Shown: positions 31,007 to 31,306 of the stretch, one piece after another | How the letters are laid out: each line of letters begins with the position of its first letter | Position numbering within the stretch: the first letter of the stretch is position 1 | Origin: a virus | Length of the DNA: 31,306 bases | IMG/VR virus record: IMGVR_UViG_3300049216_000612 | Span: 1 to 31,306 of that record | Reading direction: 5' to 3' (one strand) | The notes under the pieces: model-generated | Databases searched by the model: none | The model's input: only the letters and a program-made list of their open reading frames with translations | Told to the model about the DNA's origin: nothing | Program-made: the position numbers and the translations under genes

Positions 31007-31306
31007 ATGTCCAACACGCTGAATGAAATTGAAGCCGGCCTCAACCTCGCCGGCGCCGCCGGCGCCGTCTTCGGCGGCCCGATCGGCGCCACCGTCGACG
31101 CGGCGCTGCCCGTCGCCGAAAACCTCGTCAACAACATGACCGCCCCGCCGCCGCACCAGAGCGCGCTGAGCGACATCGCCAACGCCGTCACCGCCGCGGC
31201 GCCGGTGCTGGCGCAAGCCGCCGCCTCGCCGGCCACCACCGCGCAGGTCGCCAGCGGCGTTTCCGCGCTGCAAGCGCTCATCGCGTTTCTGAAAACGATC
31301 CTCTGA
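31007..31306 (+). CDS. Small alanine-rich protein, unknown
   Basis: A 99-residue helical, alanine-rich protein with moderate hydrophobic stretches (AGLNLAGAAGAVFGGPIGAT, VASGVSALQALIAFLKTIL) and no catalytic motif. AGGAG at 30993-30997 precedes ATG 31007 by nine bases. It ends at the last base of the window. It follows the holin-like gene and could be a lysis accessory or a late protein; I do not recognise it. Confidence 0.65.
   Translation: MSNTLNEIEAGLNLAGAAGAVFGGPIGATVDAALPVAENLVNNMTAPPPHQSALSDIANAVTAAAPVLAQAAASPATTAQVASGVSALQALIAFLKTIL

Overview
The window is the structural and lysis part of a temperate contractile-tailed phage (prophage). The gene order is repressor, regulators, terminase, portal, capsid, neck, sheath, tube, baseplate, tail fibres and lysis. 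The host looks like a GC-rich alphaproteobacterium, most likely Acetobacteraceae. This is inferred from the GcrA/AsnC-like and DUF6362-type proteins, the codon use and the style of the tail genes; it is not proven. No integrase, replication gene, tRNA or attachment site is visible, so the ends of the element lie outside the window or have been lost.

Layout. 1-1.5 kb: a leftward XRE-type repressor diverges from a GcrA-like regulator across a control region with a TTGACA promoter and repeated TGTTAG boxes, followed by a DUF6362-like gene. 1.5-3.2 kb: two cargo-like genes, an Mpo1/DUF962-type membrane protein on the minus strand and an outer-membrane beta-barrel protein. 3.3-10.4 kb: DNA packaging and head genes (TerL, portal, scaffold-like protein, capsid, a decoration-like protein, neck proteins, tail terminator). 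10.5-13.3 kb: sheath, tube and a tail-assembly chaperone that ends on a perfect -1 slippery heptamer, with a 61-codon extension. 13.3-15.9 kb: an atypical patch where the tape-measure gene should be. It holds a gap, a putative lipoprotein gene, a protein with an NSN motif, and what may be a tape-measure remnant. 16-20.8 kb: P2-like baseplate cassette. 20.8-29.8 kb: four adhesion proteins (glycine-rich adhesin, beta-helix tailspike, collagen-like/Ig-like fibre, SGNH esterase) and a fibre adaptor. 29.8-31.3 kb: lysis genes (coiled-coil membrane protein, GH108 muramidase, holin-like protein) and one unknown.

The most striking feature is a family of nine AT-rich palindromic elements of about 135-155 bp (R1-R9). 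Each fills a whole gap between two late genes. Every copy is a small hairpin, an inner arm, a 40-50 nt centre, the complementary inner arm and a second small hairpin. The stem bases co-vary from copy to copy, so structure appears to be conserved. They cannot all be simple terminators, because nine of them punctuate one rightward late operon. Better hypotheses are transcript processing or differential stability, a host-wide mobile palindrome that settled in gene junctions, or homology seams for swapping modules.

Strand composition also changes across the window: the left half is G-rich and the right half C-rich on the + strand. The switch falls near the atypical tape-measure region, which suggests a recombination seam between a head/tail-tube module and a baseplate/fibre module.
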